Shown here one piece after another: positions 14,428 through 21,747 of a stretch of 33,391 nt of DNA (positions within the stretch are counted from its first letter, which is position 1; each line of letters starts with the position of its first letter). The notes under the pieces were generated by a model that was given only the letters and a program-made list of their open reading frames with translations, ran no database searches and was not told the origin of the DNA. Made by a program: the position numbers and the translations under genes. Source of the stretch: a virus. The DNA is taken from positions 1 through 33,391 of IMG/VR virus record IMGVR_UViG_3300032285_005481; one strand, 5' to 3'.

Positions 14428-15271
14428 CAAACAAGATCAGAAAGTAGAAGGTGGCTCTACCGCGATTCAGGCGGGCGGTGACGTTCACTACCATGGCCTC
14501 TCCGTCTCAGAGGTTAAAGAGCTATGCACCCTCTTTCTGCGCAGTAATTTTCCCCAACTCCGGGAAGAGGCTAGGCAGGCTGCTGAGCAGCACGTCCGAG
14601 ATTTCGCCGCACAGCTAGAGAGCCGCATTGTTAACGATGCTGCATCAATTGCATTTGAGAAATTCAGAGAATCAGATGTTCAAGCAGCAATAAATGATGC
14701 GGTCCAAGCAAGTGCTCGCAAGGGTGCCGCAGCCAACCCTATCCTTCTAACAACGTTGATTGCTGAGCGGGTTTCTAAGCAGTCTTCAGACTACAAAGAT
14801 ATCGTTATTTCAGAGGCCGTTAATGTCATTCCTAAGCTGACGCCATCTCAGATTGCGTTGCTCTCCTTTGTCCACTTTGTTAAATCGATCACGATTCACG
14901 GTCTTTCCAGTGTTGCCGCGCTTGAGCCCTGCGGAGCAATTGTGCTGAAGCTTTCTGCTTCTGGCTTCAATCTCTCCGAATCACAGAAGCACCATATTCA
15001 GTACACGGGCGCCTGCTCAATAAATAGCATCTTGGGTGGCGACATATACGAAGCATTGCGTACAAATAGCTACAGTTACTTTAATATCCCAGACGCCGCA
15101 GCGTTCAAGTCGTCCATTGCAGCGCAAGCGCCATCATTCGCAGCACTTCTTGATCAGTTCGACAAAGAACAGCTTTTCTCCTTCAATCTCACGAGCGTAG
15201 GGCAAGCAATTGCGATTGCCAATATCTCGAACTACTTAGGCAAGCTCGATTATGCAATTTGGTTGAAATAA
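14417..15271 (+). CDS. LPO_1073/Vpar_1526-type protein with N-terminal IQAGGDV motif
   Basis: The protein has 284 residues. It opens MLSDKQDQKVEGGSTAIQAG, with the motif STAIQAGGDVHYHGL at residues 14-28, followed by SEVKELCTLFLRSNFPQLREEA and a long mixed helical body ending ISNYLGKLDYAIWLK. From memory this opening matches the uncharacterised LPO_1073/Vpar_1526 family found in scattered bacteria and mobile islands. I chose the ATG at 14417; AAGG lies 9 bases upstream and the start is inside the preceding gene, so translation is probably coupled. The DNA is AT-richer than the phage backbone. Its partner carries a related motif after two TM helices. A sensor or adaptor role is a hypothesis; no enzymatic motif is visible. 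Confidence 0.7.
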   Translation: MLSDKQDQKVEGGSTAIQAGGDVHYHGLSVSEVKELCTLFLRSNFPQLREEARQAAEQHVRDFAAQLESRIVNDAASIAFEKFRESDVQAAINDAVQASARKGAAANPILLTTLIAERVSKQSSDYKDIVISEAVNVIPKLTPSQIALLSFVHFVKSITIHGLSSVAALEPCGAIVLKLSASGFNLSESQKHHIQYTGACSINSILGGDIYEALRTNSYSYFNIPDAAAFKSSIAAQAPSFAALLDQFDKEQLFSFNLTSVGQAIAIANISNYLGKLDYAIWLK

Positions 15272-15330
15272 AATATGCCATACCGCGCTCAGGCGAACAT
15301 GTACAGCCTCTCGTGCAGGTCCGCGAAGCT

Positions 15331-15495
15331 TCACGTTGCGGTCAATGCCGCGACTGGTTCAGCCTTTTGATCGATATGGACCGCAAGCTCGATGGCCGCA
15401 TCAGCCATGAGCGCCCAGCCACCGCCGATAACGACTGCGCTGCCGCCGAGCCCGAACCTTGGCGCGAGCATTACCGAACTGGGGGCTGGAGCCAT
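15331..15495 (-). CDS. Small hydrophobic protein (54 residues)
   Basis: The minus strand encodes a 54-residue reading frame with a hydrophobic centre (GLGGSAVVIGGGWALMADAAIEL) and ordinary composition throughout. It overlaps the 3' end of the basic protein at 15401-15688 in another frame, and in the overlap it looks more protein-like than that gene's Arg-rich tail. It lies in the head-gene series just downstream of the scaffold-like gene. It could be a small phage membrane or structural protein, or the two could be one gene with a frameshift. Confidence 0.4.
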   Translation of the reverse strand: MAPAPSSVMLAPRFGLGGSAVVIGGGWALMADAAIELAVHIDQKAEPVAALTAT

Positions 15496-15688
15496 CCCGC
15501 CGCCGCCTGACCCACACGCCCTTGCGGATCAGCCGGCTGTCCTGGGCATTGGCCCGACGGGCGGTCACGATCGCCCCATACCCCTTCTTCTGCTTGCACT
15601 GGGCACGGGAGCGGGCCTGGCTGGCGCTGGCGGCCGGCACCACCGTCGCGGTGGAGCGGTTGCGCCAGAACACCAGATACCAGGCCAT
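15401..15688 (-). CDS. Small basic phage protein, uncertain C-terminus
   Basis: The predicted protein has 95 residues and starts 20 bases after the scaffold-like gene, with GGTGGAG close before the ATG. The first 60 residues (WYLVFWRNRSTATVVPAAS, KKGYGAIVTARRANAQDSRLIRKG) look coding. The last 35 are strongly Arg-rich, as expected when a GC-rich gene is read out of frame. The 54-residue frame that overlaps this part looks more natural, so the true protein may end earlier or be frameshifted. The role is unknown; gene order suggests a head-connector type protein. Confidence 0.45.
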   Translation of the reverse strand: MAWYLVFWRNRSTATVVPAASASQARSRAQCKQKKGYGAIVTARRANAQDSRLIRKGVWVRRRRDGSSPQFGNARAKVRARRQRSRYRRWLGAHG

Positions 15689-15708
15689 CGCTCCACCGGC
15701 GAGATGAA

Positions 15709-16632
15709 TCAGCGCCGCGGTGCAGCAGCCCTGGGCGTGGTGCCCTTCACAGCCTCCAGGTACAGCTCGGCGGTACTCAGGGTCTGCAGGTTCACGGCTC
15801 CGCCGTGCTCATGGTTGCTCTCCGGCACAGCCGCGGAATACAGCCCGCTGCGCTGCTGGAACAGGAAGCTGTACACCGGGTGGCGGCGCAGCTCCTCCAT
15901 GTAGTCCCCGTCGCTCAAGGCCACCCCGTCGACGGTGAGGGGCTGGCCCTTGCCGTCCATCGGCAGCAGCCGCTCGCGGCCATCCACATCCCCCAGCTGG
16001 AAGTGGCTGCCGCACAGCGTCACGAAGGTGTCAAAGAACGTCCCCCGTTCATCACCGCCTACACGGCCCTCGGCCTCCAGGAACAGGCGCTCCATCAGCC
16101 GCTCCTTGCGCAGGTTGAGCATCTGGGAGCGGGCCTCATCCCGCTCCTTTTCCACGCTGCGCACCCGCCGCAGGTTGGCCTCGTTGAGCTGGCGTTCGCG
16201 ATCGGCTACCTGGCGCTCGAACTCCTCGCGCTTGCGCTCGGCGTCCTGCAGGCGGGCGTATTCGTCGGGATTGATCTCGGAGAAACGCGCCAGCTGGGCG
16301 CGGGCCTTGCGCAGTTCTTTCTCCAGCTGGTTACTGCGGCGCCGTTCGGCTCGCAGCGGGTCAGCACTACCGGTGGTGGCTGTGGGTGGCTCATCGCCGT
16401 CGCTGCCACCAGCACCAGTGCCCGGCTCAGCGGTGCCGGGGTGGTCGAGTAGATCGTCATCACCACTCGGGGCCAAGCCACCGGTTGCCTCGTCGTCATC
16501 GCCATCGAGGGGATCAAGCTCACCGGCTGGTGGAGCCATCGAACCTGCGGGGCCCTGGTTGGGCTGCTGTTGGATCTGGGGTTGGCGCTGCCAGAGCGCA
16601 GCGGGGTCTGAGAAGAAGGAGGAGGGCATCAC
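15709..16632 (-). CDS. Phage scaffolding-like protein
   Basis: The protein has 307 residues. The first 95 are acidic, Pro/Gly/Asp-rich and probably disordered. Residues 96-180 form a long charged coiled coil (LRAERRRSNQLEKELRKAR, YARLQDAERKREEFERQ, ERQLNEANLRRVRSVEKER). A compact C-terminal part follows, with FFDTFVTLCGSHF and GDYMEELRRHPVYSFLF. Acidic linker plus coiled coil plus a small C-terminal head is the architecture of phage scaffolding proteins, which template capsid assembly. Such genes normally sit directly before the major capsid gene. Here the capsid-like gene is about 11 kb further down the same strand, with plus-strand cargo in between. The ATG at 16632 has a second ATG directly after it. 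Confidence 0.7.
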   Translation of the reverse strand: MMPSSFFSDPAALWQRQPQIQQQPNQGPAGSMAPPAGELDPLDGDDDEATGGLAPSGDDDLLDHPGTAEPGTGAGGSDGDEPPTATTGSADPLRAERRRSNQLEKELRKARAQLARFSEINPDEYARLQDAERKREEFERQVADRERQLNEANLRRVRSVEKERDEARSQMLNLRKERLMERLFLEAEGRVGGDERGTFFDTFVTLCGSHFQLGDVDGRERLLPMDGKGQPLTVDGVALSDGDYMEELRRHPVYSFLFQQRSGLYSAAVPESNHEHGGAVNLQTLSTAELYLEAVKGTTPRAAAPRR

Positions 16633-16701
16633 CCATCACGGCTGTGGTGCTGCGGGCGCCCCATCCGGGCTGCGCTCGCACTCCCTGTTACCAGCCAACC
16701 T

Positions 16702-16735
16702 GGATGTGTATGACGCGCCTAGGCTTTACACATCC
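16702..16735. promoter_or_regulatory. Palindrome upstream of VapBC, likely operator
   Basis: The arms GGATGTGTA (16702-16710) and TACACATCC (16727-16735) are perfect complements, separated by 16 bases, and end 13 bases before the antitoxin ATG. VapBC complexes commonly repress their own promoter by binding such arms about two helical turns apart. Here centre-to-centre spacing is 25 bases, a little more than two turns. Confidence 0.6.
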
Positions 16736-16748
16736 GACCAGAGATGGC

Positions 16749-16970
16749 ATGCGCACCAACATCGTCATCGACGACGCCCTGATGAAGCAGGCCATGCAGG
16801 CCAGTGGTGCCCGCAGCAAGCGGGAAGCCGTCGAGCTGGGACTACGCACCCTGGTCAAGCTGCAGCAGCAGGCCGGGATCCGCGCCTTCCGGGGGCGCCT
16901 CAGCTGGGAAGGAGATTTAGAAGCCCTGCGCCTGGATGCGCAGCCGGAAGCGCCTGGACAGCAGCCGTGA
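16749..16970 (+). CDS. vapB: VapB-type antitoxin
   Basis: The 73-residue protein starts MRTNIVIDDALMKQAMQASG, the ribbon-helix-helix opening of VapB antitoxins (RTNIxIDDxLxxxA), followed by SKREAVELGLRTLVKL. The tail after residue 45 (FRGRLSWEGDLEALRLD) is the part that wraps and blocks the VapC active site in the family. It probably also binds the palindrome just upstream. Its stop overlaps the GTG start of the toxin gene (GTGA), so the pair is translationally coupled. It lies on the plus strand between two minus-strand structural genes. Confidence 0.85.
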   Translation: MRTNIVIDDALMKQAMQASGARSKREAVELGLRTLVKLQQQAGIRAFRGRLSWEGDLEALRLDAQPEAPGQQP

Positions 16971-17356
16971 TTGTTGTCGATTCCTCCGTCTGGATCGACT
17001 TCTTCAATGGGGCGAGCACCCCAGAGGTGGAGCGGCTGGATGGGCTGCTCGGGGTGACACCGCTGGCCATCGGCGACCTGATCCTGGTGGAGGTGATGCA
17101 GGGCTTCCGCACCGAGCGGGATGTGGCCACCGCTCGCCAGCTGTTCCGTTCCCTGGCCCTGCTGCCGATGCTGGGCGGCAACAACGGCTGGAAGGCGGCG
17201 GAACACTACCGGCAGCTGCGGCGTAAGGGAATCACGGTGCGCAAAACGATCGACGGGATCATCGCCACCGCCTGCATCGAAGCCAACCTGCCGCTGCTGT
17301 TCAGCGATCGAGACTTCCAGCCCTACGTGGAGCACCTAGGCCTGGAGGCCGCCTAA
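16967..17356 (+). CDS. vapC: VapC-type PIN-domain toxin ribonuclease
   Basis: The 129-residue PIN-domain protein starts at a GTG overlapping the antitoxin stop. The acidic residues expected of the metal-binding site are present: D5 (VVDSSVWIDFF), E42 (LVEVMQGF), D96 (TIDGIIA) and D114/D116 (FSDRDF). VapC toxins are Mg2+-dependent RNases that typically cut tRNA or rRNA. The length is standard. It stabilises the element that carries it or aborts infection; which role applies here is not visible. It is the only such toxin on the plus strand, inserted 16 bases before the end of the LysM gene on the opposite strand. Confidence 0.9.
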   Translation: MIVVDSSVWIDFFNGASTPEVERLDGLLGVTPLAIGDLILVEVMQGFRTERDVATARQLFRSLALLPMLGGNNGWKAAEHYRQLRRKGITVRKTIDGIIATACIEANLPLLFSDRDFQPYVEHLGLEAA

Positions 17357-17372
17357 AGCACAGCACTCACCA

Positions 17373-18542
17373 TCAGCTCGCCTGATCAGGCAGCTCATCT
17401 GCTGTTGGCACCGAGCGCCGGACTGGCAGATAGATCCACTCCCCCGCTGGCAGCGGCGTGGAGGGCAGGTACCCCGGCACCAGCAGTTGCGTCCATGCAG
17501 GAATGGGCGTGGTGGAGCGATAGACCGGCAGCAGCAGGGTGGTGCCAGCCGGCAGCGGTTCCTCGCTGGGCCAGCTGGCCAGTTCCGGATTGAACTGGCG
17601 GAGAAGGGAGAGGGTGAGTTTCTGCTCCGCCGCCACGCTGCTCAAGGTCTCGCCCTCACCGGTGAGGTACGGCTCGCTCTGCTGCAGCACCGGGTTGAGG
17701 CTGCGCAGCTTGCTTTCCGTGGTGCCATGGCGGCCGGCCAGCACCGCCAACGAATCACCCTCGACTGCGGTGATCGTCTGGGTGCTCTCCAGCTGGGGGT
17801 TGAGTCGCCGCAAGGTGGCCACGGTGGTGCCGTAGCGCTCAGCGATCAGGGTCAAGGTGTCGCCATCCCTCAGCACCAGCACGCTGTGGGGCCTGAGCAC
17901 CAGTTGGATCGCTTCCCCCAGCAGCGGCTGCACCAGCAGGCCGATGCCACCGGGGCCGTAGTCCGCCCCGAAGTGCTGCACCAGGCAACCGGCGAACTGG
18001 GCCCGCCCTCCTGATGGCAGTCCGCCCTGGGGCGAGAGCTGGGCCAGGTCCCCCAGCCACATCACCCCCTGGCAGGGGGCTTGCACTGTGCCCAGCAGGT
18101 CTGGGGCCCAGGGCAGCGGTGCCTCGTCGCGGAAGCCAGGGGTTGCCCAGTTCAGCTCGGCCGCCAGCCAGTCGAAGGTGTTGCTGGTGCTCACCGGAAG
18201 GATCGCCGCCCGGCAGAGGTAGCCGCGCAGCAGCACATCGCCCGGGTCGGTGAGGGCGGTGTCGTTGTAGCCGCTAACGATCCCCTGCTGCTCCAGGAAG
18301 CAGTCGATCACATGCCGGCGGATGGGAACCGGATTGCGGCTCTCGGGCCGGTCCACCTCAAACAGGCAGAGGCGGGCATTGGCGTAGGGCTGCAGCGCCA
18401 GCCACAGGGGAGCAGCCGCGGGCTTGGCCTCCCGGCTGTCGGTCGTTGGGGCAGCTGCAGGCAGAGACACCAGCTGGCCCCACAGTGGAGCACTACGCAG
18501 GGGGTTGAGGCCCTGGTTCAGCGGCGAGAGGGGCTGCTCCAC
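17373..18542 (-). CDS. Triple-LysM virion-associated protein
   Basis: The protein has 389 residues. Three LysM-like modules follow each other at about 220-252 (RDGDTLTLIAERYGTTVATL), 257-289 (EGDSLAVLAGRHGTTESKL) and 293-326 (EGETLSSVAAEQKLTLSLL), each with the 'GD/ETL..IA..y.....L...NP' pattern that binds peptidoglycan. The first 210 residues, with RGYLCRAAILPVSTSN and FDWLAAELNWATPGF, are unrecognised. The C-terminal end has LPAGTTLLLPVYRS-type repeats typical of short LysM-associated strands. It lies in the head/tail series between a 165-residue unknown and the scaffold-like gene. A cell-wall-binding baseplate or tail-hub role is inferred. Confidence 0.75.
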   Translation of the reverse strand: MEQPLSPLNQGLNPLRSAPLWGQLVSLPAAAPTTDSREAKPAAAPLWLALQPYANARLCLFEVDRPESRNPVPIRRHVIDCFLEQQGIVSGYNDTALTDPGDVLLRGYLCRAAILPVSTSNTFDWLAAELNWATPGFRDEAPLPWAPDLLGTVQAPCQGVMWLGDLAQLSPQGGLPSGGRAQFAGCLVQHFGADYGPGGIGLLVQPLLGEAIQLVLRPHSVLVLRDGDTLTLIAERYGTTVATLRRLNPQLESTQTITAVEGDSLAVLAGRHGTTESKLRSLNPVLQQSEPYLTGEGETLSSVAAEQKLTLSLLRQFNPELASWPSEEPLPAGTTLLLPVYRSTTPIPAWTQLLVPGYLPSTPLPAGEWIYLPVRRSVPTADELPDQAS

Positions 18543-18545
18543 CGC

Positions 18546-19043
18546 TCAACCCCGTTGCATCAGGCCCCGGAAGGGGTCGGTGTTGCACTGGCGCCAGTTC
18601 TGCAGCCGCGGCAGCAGCAGGGCCAGCTGGCCGATGTGCTGGCTGCGTTGCCGCTCCAGCACCACCGCCGGCGACGGCCCCCCGGGGTCCCACTCGGTTT
18701 CGGTCTCTTCCAGCAGCAGCTCGGTGGCGTACTCCACCACCGCCAACTTGCTCAGCGGCAGCGGGTTGGGCACCACTCCGCCAGCCACACCCTTACGCCT
18801 GCTGCGCACTGGGGTGTTCACCTCCGCCGGCGTCAGTGTGGCCAGCTGCTCATTCAGCGCCGTGATGGCATCGAGGTGGCCCTGGGCGGTGCACACCCCG
18901 GTTGGGTAGTGGGTCTGCAGCAGAGCCATCTCCCGGTTCAGGGCCGCCAGCGCAGCACTGGTCACCGGGATGGAGAGGGCAATGCGCAGGGCCTCGGTGT
19001 CACCAGGCCGCCAGGTGCAGATAGGTGGGGAGGACTGGGTCAT
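18546..19043 (-). CDS. Phage protein of unknown function
   Basis: The protein has 165 residues. It is mostly helical: REMALLQTHYPTGVCTAQGH, HLDAITALNEQLATLTP, and KLAVVEYATELLLEETETEWDPGG. The last 40 residues include VLERQRSQHIGQLALLLPRLQNW. It directly precedes the LysM gene (3 bases apart) and follows the toxin gene by 26 bases. Position between portal and scaffold suggests a head-tail connector or tail-assembly protein, but no motif supports this. Confidence 0.55.
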   Translation of the reverse strand: MTQSSPPICTWRPGDTEALRIALSIPVTSAALAALNREMALLQTHYPTGVCTAQGHLDAITALNEQLATLTPAEVNTPVRSRRKGVAGGVVPNPLPLSKLAVVEYATELLLEETETEWDPGGPSPAVVLERQRSQHIGQLALLLPRLQNWRQCNTDPFRGLMQRG

Positions 19044-19069
19044 GTCCTCCCTTGCCAGGCATTGCGCCC

Positions 19070-19525
19070 TCAGCCGGCGTCGAGCTCACGCTGCAGGCTC
19101 TCCCAGTCCTCCGGCAGCTCGCCGCGCTGAACCATCCGCGTGAACACTGCGTAGCAGTCGTTGCGGTCGCCGTCCTTGCGGGGGAAACCCAGCCAGAGGA
19201 TCAGCAGCAGGCGCCGGCCGTCTGCTTCAAAGGGGCGGAAGAACAGGCGGTAGCGATCGGGCAGTCCCAGGCCCTTGAGGCGGCCATAGCGGCGCAGGGG
19301 GCCCGTAAGAGCAAAGCGGCTGGCGTATGGATCGGCAGCGATCCGCTCCTTGATCCCCTCCATCACCGCCGCCAGCAGCTTCACCTGGGGGTGCTGAACA
19401 AAGGCCTGGGGGGCAAGCTCTTGCTTGAGCCGCTTCACCTCGGCTTTGAGCTCGGCGTATTGCCTGGCGAACAGTTGGGGCTGGAAGGTGATCTCCCAAC
19501 CGTGACGCACCAACGACGGACTCAT
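19070..19525 (-). CDS. YhaV-type toxin
   Basis: The 151-residue protein matches the YhaV toxin pattern: GWEITFQPQLFARQYAEL at the N-terminus, LTGPLRRYGRLKGLGLPDRYRLFFR in the centre and DCYAVFTRMVQRGELP near the end. YhaV is a translation-dependent RNase. Its start overlaps the antitoxin stop (ATGA), as usual for the pair. Both genes are in the same direction as the surrounding head genes, so the module sits between the portal and downstream structural genes and may read through into them. Confidence 0.8.
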   Translation of the reverse strand: MSPSLVRHGWEITFQPQLFARQYAELKAEVKRLKQELAPQAFVQHPQVKLLAAVMEGIKERIAADPYASRFALTGPLRRYGRLKGLGLPDRYRLFFRPFEADGRRLLLILWLGFPRKDGDRNDCYAVFTRMVQRGELPEDWESLQRELDAG

Positions 19526-19869
19526 GCTCCGCCCGTTTGATCCGCAGCGTCGACAGTCACGCCAGCCAGCAGCTCCTCGTCTTCTGCGGCCATGGCCTCG
19601 GTGTAGGGCACCGGACCACCTTCAGCTGACAGGGCCTGACGGCTGAGGAAGTCGAGGAAAAGCCCCAGCATCAGGCCCTCCTCTTCCGCCTCGCTGTCCT
19701 GCTGCTCTGTTGACTCCAGGCGCAGGAGCAGGGTGTCATCGCTAAGCACCTCCACCTGACCTGCAGCACCGGCGAACTGGGGATGGTCCCGATAAAAGGC
19801 AGCAGGCAGCCGCAAACCGGAGGAGTTGCCAATCCGGGCGGGGGTGACGCGGTAAGGGGTGACAGCCAT
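19522..19869 (-). CDS. PrlF/AbrB-fold antitoxin
   Basis: The predicted 115-residue protein has an N-terminal AbrB-like swapped-hairpin signature (RVTPARIGNSSGLRLPAAFY), the DNA-binding part, followed by an acidic C-terminal region (QQDSEAEEEG) expected to wrap the basic toxin. I start at the second ATG (19869); an ATG 12 bases upstream (19881) is also open. It partners the YhaV-type toxin, with which it overlaps by four bases, and probably represses the pair through the palindrome at 19888-19914. Confidence 0.7.
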   Translation of the reverse strand: MAVTPYRVTPARIGNSSGLRLPAAFYRDHPQFAGAAGQVEVLSDDTLLLRLESTEQQDSEAEEEGLMLGLFLDFLSRQALSAEGGPVPYTEAMAAEDEELLAGVTVDAADQTGGA

Positions 19870-19887
19870 GGCGAGCAGCATCGCAAG

Positions 19888-19914
19888 GGCGGACTTACGT
19901 CATGTTAGTCCGCC
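19888..19914. promoter_or_regulatory. Palindrome upstream of the YhaV-type toxin-antitoxin pair
   Basis: The arms GGCGGACT (19888-19895) and AGTCCGCC (19907-19914) are perfect complements around TACGTCATGTT, 7 bases or more upstream of the antitoxin start codons (19881 and 19869) and 10 bases from the portal stop. AbrB-fold antitoxins commonly repress at such sites. It is followed by TTTT on the plus strand only, so terminator function for the minus-strand portal gene is unlikely. Confidence 0.55.
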
Positions 19915-19924
19915 TTTTAAGCCT

Positions 19925-21505
19925 TCAGGAAGCCTCTGCAGCATCGAAGCCCAGCTGCTGGCGCAGCTCGGCCCCATCGATCAGCCCCCGCTCATGCAGA
20001 ACCAGCCACTCCTGCACTGAGGGCTGGGGTTTGCGCGGCGGTTGCGGCGGCACCATTGGGCAGATCTCAACGCTGCAGGCAGGTGCATCCGCCAGCTTTT
20101 CGCCGGTGAGGCGGGTCCACTGGCGTAGCAGGGTGCTGAGCATCGAGCTCTTCTGGCCCGCAAGCGACTGCAGCACCGCAAAGCTTTGGCCGGCAGTCAG
20201 GGAAATCTCCAGCTCTGTGCGGGCAGGGCCGTGGCCGCCGGCTGGGATCAGGGCGTCGCGGCGCATGGCTTCTTCCAGCTGCTGCAGATAGGCCCGGTGC
20301 TCCGCCAGCGAACGCGCTTCGATCTCGACCCACTGGAACTTGGCGCCCTCGGGCAGGTCCATGAAGGAGGAGGTCGAGAGCACCAGCCGCTGGGGCCGCT
20401 GGCCCTCTGCGCCGGCGGTGGCAGCCCCAGAGCCGAGGGCACCGTCGCTTCGGCGGAAGCCGTAGGCATCCACCAGGCCCGTGCGCACGCCCACTGGCAG
20501 GGCGGTGCGGGAGAGAAGGTCTTCGTATTCGCTCCGGCAGCGGTAGTGATTGAGGTACTGATGCGCCAGGCCCAGGTGGGGCAGATCGCCCTCCCCAAAG
20601 GCGGTGCCATCCACCGAGTACCAGAGGGCCGGTAGGTCAAAGCGCTGGGGCATCAGCTCCGGCTCCCCCACCGGCACCACGTCGTAGCCATCGACGGCAC
20701 CGGGGTTGGGGTTGGCCTGCCAGCTGCGCAGCACTAGGCCGTCATCGGTGACCGAGAGGCTGCGGTACAACCAGGCCGCCGGATCGGGTACCAGGCCGCC
20801 GTGGGCGTCGAGCACCACGGTGGGCACCGCGGCGTTGCCGCTGGCGAACCGCGGCGGCAGGGCCTGGCGGCGCGGTTCGCGCCAGACGATCTCCACCGGG
20901 CCCGACGCCGGAGCCGCACTGGCGGTATCGGTGGACAGGCGCCAGTTGAGTAAGTCACCACGGGGCACCAGCTGCAGGCGGGGTAGGGAGAGCCTGTCTC
21001 CCTTGGCGATGGCCTCAAGACGGTCGCCTTCTGATGGCCAGCGGTGCTGGGGCGGCAGCTGCAGGATCAGGCAGCCACCATCGCGGAGGGTGAGCAGGTC
21101 CGCCAGGAACAGGAACACCCCCAGGTCCGTGCCCTGACCGTCCACATCGGTGGCCACCCGGCTCAGCGAGTTGGGCAACTCCTGCCAGGCCAACCGCGAC
21201 AGCATCCCCGCGTAGGTTCGCAGGGCATCGCGGTAGAAGCCGGTGGGGCGGGCGGCTTCTAATCGCTTGATGTAGCAGGTCTCGGGTTCTTCTATGCCGC
21301 GAGTCAGATACACCGGCCGGCGGCTGGTGCCGTCAGGAAGCTCCAGCAGGGTCCAGCAGTCGTAAACCAGCTGCAGGCGGTCCCGCAGGCCTGAGAGGGT
21401 GGGGTGCTCCAGCCATGGGGGCTGAGAATGGAATTTGGGCTGCGTCTCTGAAGGGAAGGTGGGTCTACGGGGGGTTGTTGTCCTGCTGCGGCGGATGGTT
21501 GGCAC
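19925..21505 (-). CDS. DUF4055-type phage portal protein
   Basis: The protein has 526 residues. Residues 60-115 (RPVYLTRGIEEPETCYIKR, FYRDALRTYAGMLSRLAW) carry the usual portal-like opening of DUF4055 proteins, including the 'Y.......A.RT.Y.G...R' pattern. The middle has LPALWYSVDGTAFGEGDLPHLGLAHQYLNHYRCRSEYED, followed by a helical C-terminus with EWLVLHERGLIDGAEL. It would form the dodecameric ring through which DNA enters. It follows terminase and the sigma-like gene on the same strand but is separated by the plus-strand cassette array. The 526-residue size is ordinary for the family. Confidence 0.8.
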   Translation of the reverse strand: MPTIRRSRTTTPRRPTFPSETQPKFHSQPPWLEHPTLSGLRDRLQLVYDCWTLLELPDGTSRRPVYLTRGIEEPETCYIKRLEAARPTGFYRDALRTYAGMLSRLAWQELPNSLSRVATDVDGQGTDLGVFLFLADLLTLRDGGCLILQLPPQHRWPSEGDRLEAIAKGDRLSLPRLQLVPRGDLLNWRLSTDTASAAPASGPVEIVWREPRRQALPPRFASGNAAVPTVVLDAHGGLVPDPAAWLYRSLSVTDDGLVLRSWQANPNPGAVDGYDVVPVGEPELMPQRFDLPALWYSVDGTAFGEGDLPHLGLAHQYLNHYRCRSEYEDLLSRTALPVGVRTGLVDAYGFRRSDGALGSGAATAGAEGQRPQRLVLSTSSFMDLPEGAKFQWVEIEARSLAEHRAYLQQLEEAMRRDALIPAGGHGPARTELEISLTAGQSFAVLQSLAGQKSSMLSTLLRQWTRLTGEKLADAPACSVEICPMVPPQPPRKPQPSVQEWLVLHERGLIDGAELRQQLGFDAAEAS

Positions 21506-21747
21506 TGGCTACTGATGGGGTCAGAGCCATTGCCAGAGTCCATAATTTGCTGCGGGCAGGGCTGTGCACCATCCGCATGGCTTCAGTCAGCTCATCCGGA
21601 CAAGCGGATCGGCCAGATCAAGAAGGATGCCTTCTTATGCGGACCACGAAGGGGCGAACAATCTCTTAGCGAGGGTTCGCCCATATAGCGGTCAAGGCAT
21701 CCAATAAGACGCGATAGAGTGCTTTTAGAACGACTGCACCACTTTGG
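21506..21747. other. Intergenic region between portal start and cassette array
   Basis: No gene is seen in these 242 bases. There is a short perfect hairpin AAGAAGG-ATG-CCTTCTT (21620-21636) and a GGGCGAAC/GTTCGCCC inverted repeat (21652-21659/21675-21682) with a 15-base spacer. The second contains GTTCGCC, near the integron R' consensus, but is far too short to be attC. Promoters for the portal (minus) and the cassette (plus) must lie here, but none was assigned. Confidence 0.4.

Noticed and set aside
15935-16960. Long plus-strand frame running into VapC
   Set aside because: Upstream of the GTG at 16967 it is Ser/Arg-rich and lies opposite the scaffold-like gene; the PIN domain alone gives a normal-length VapC.
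21652-21682. GGGCGAAC/GTTCGCCC repeat as a fourth attC
   Set aside because: At 31 bases it is too short and lacks the inner arm pairs found in the three attC-like sites.
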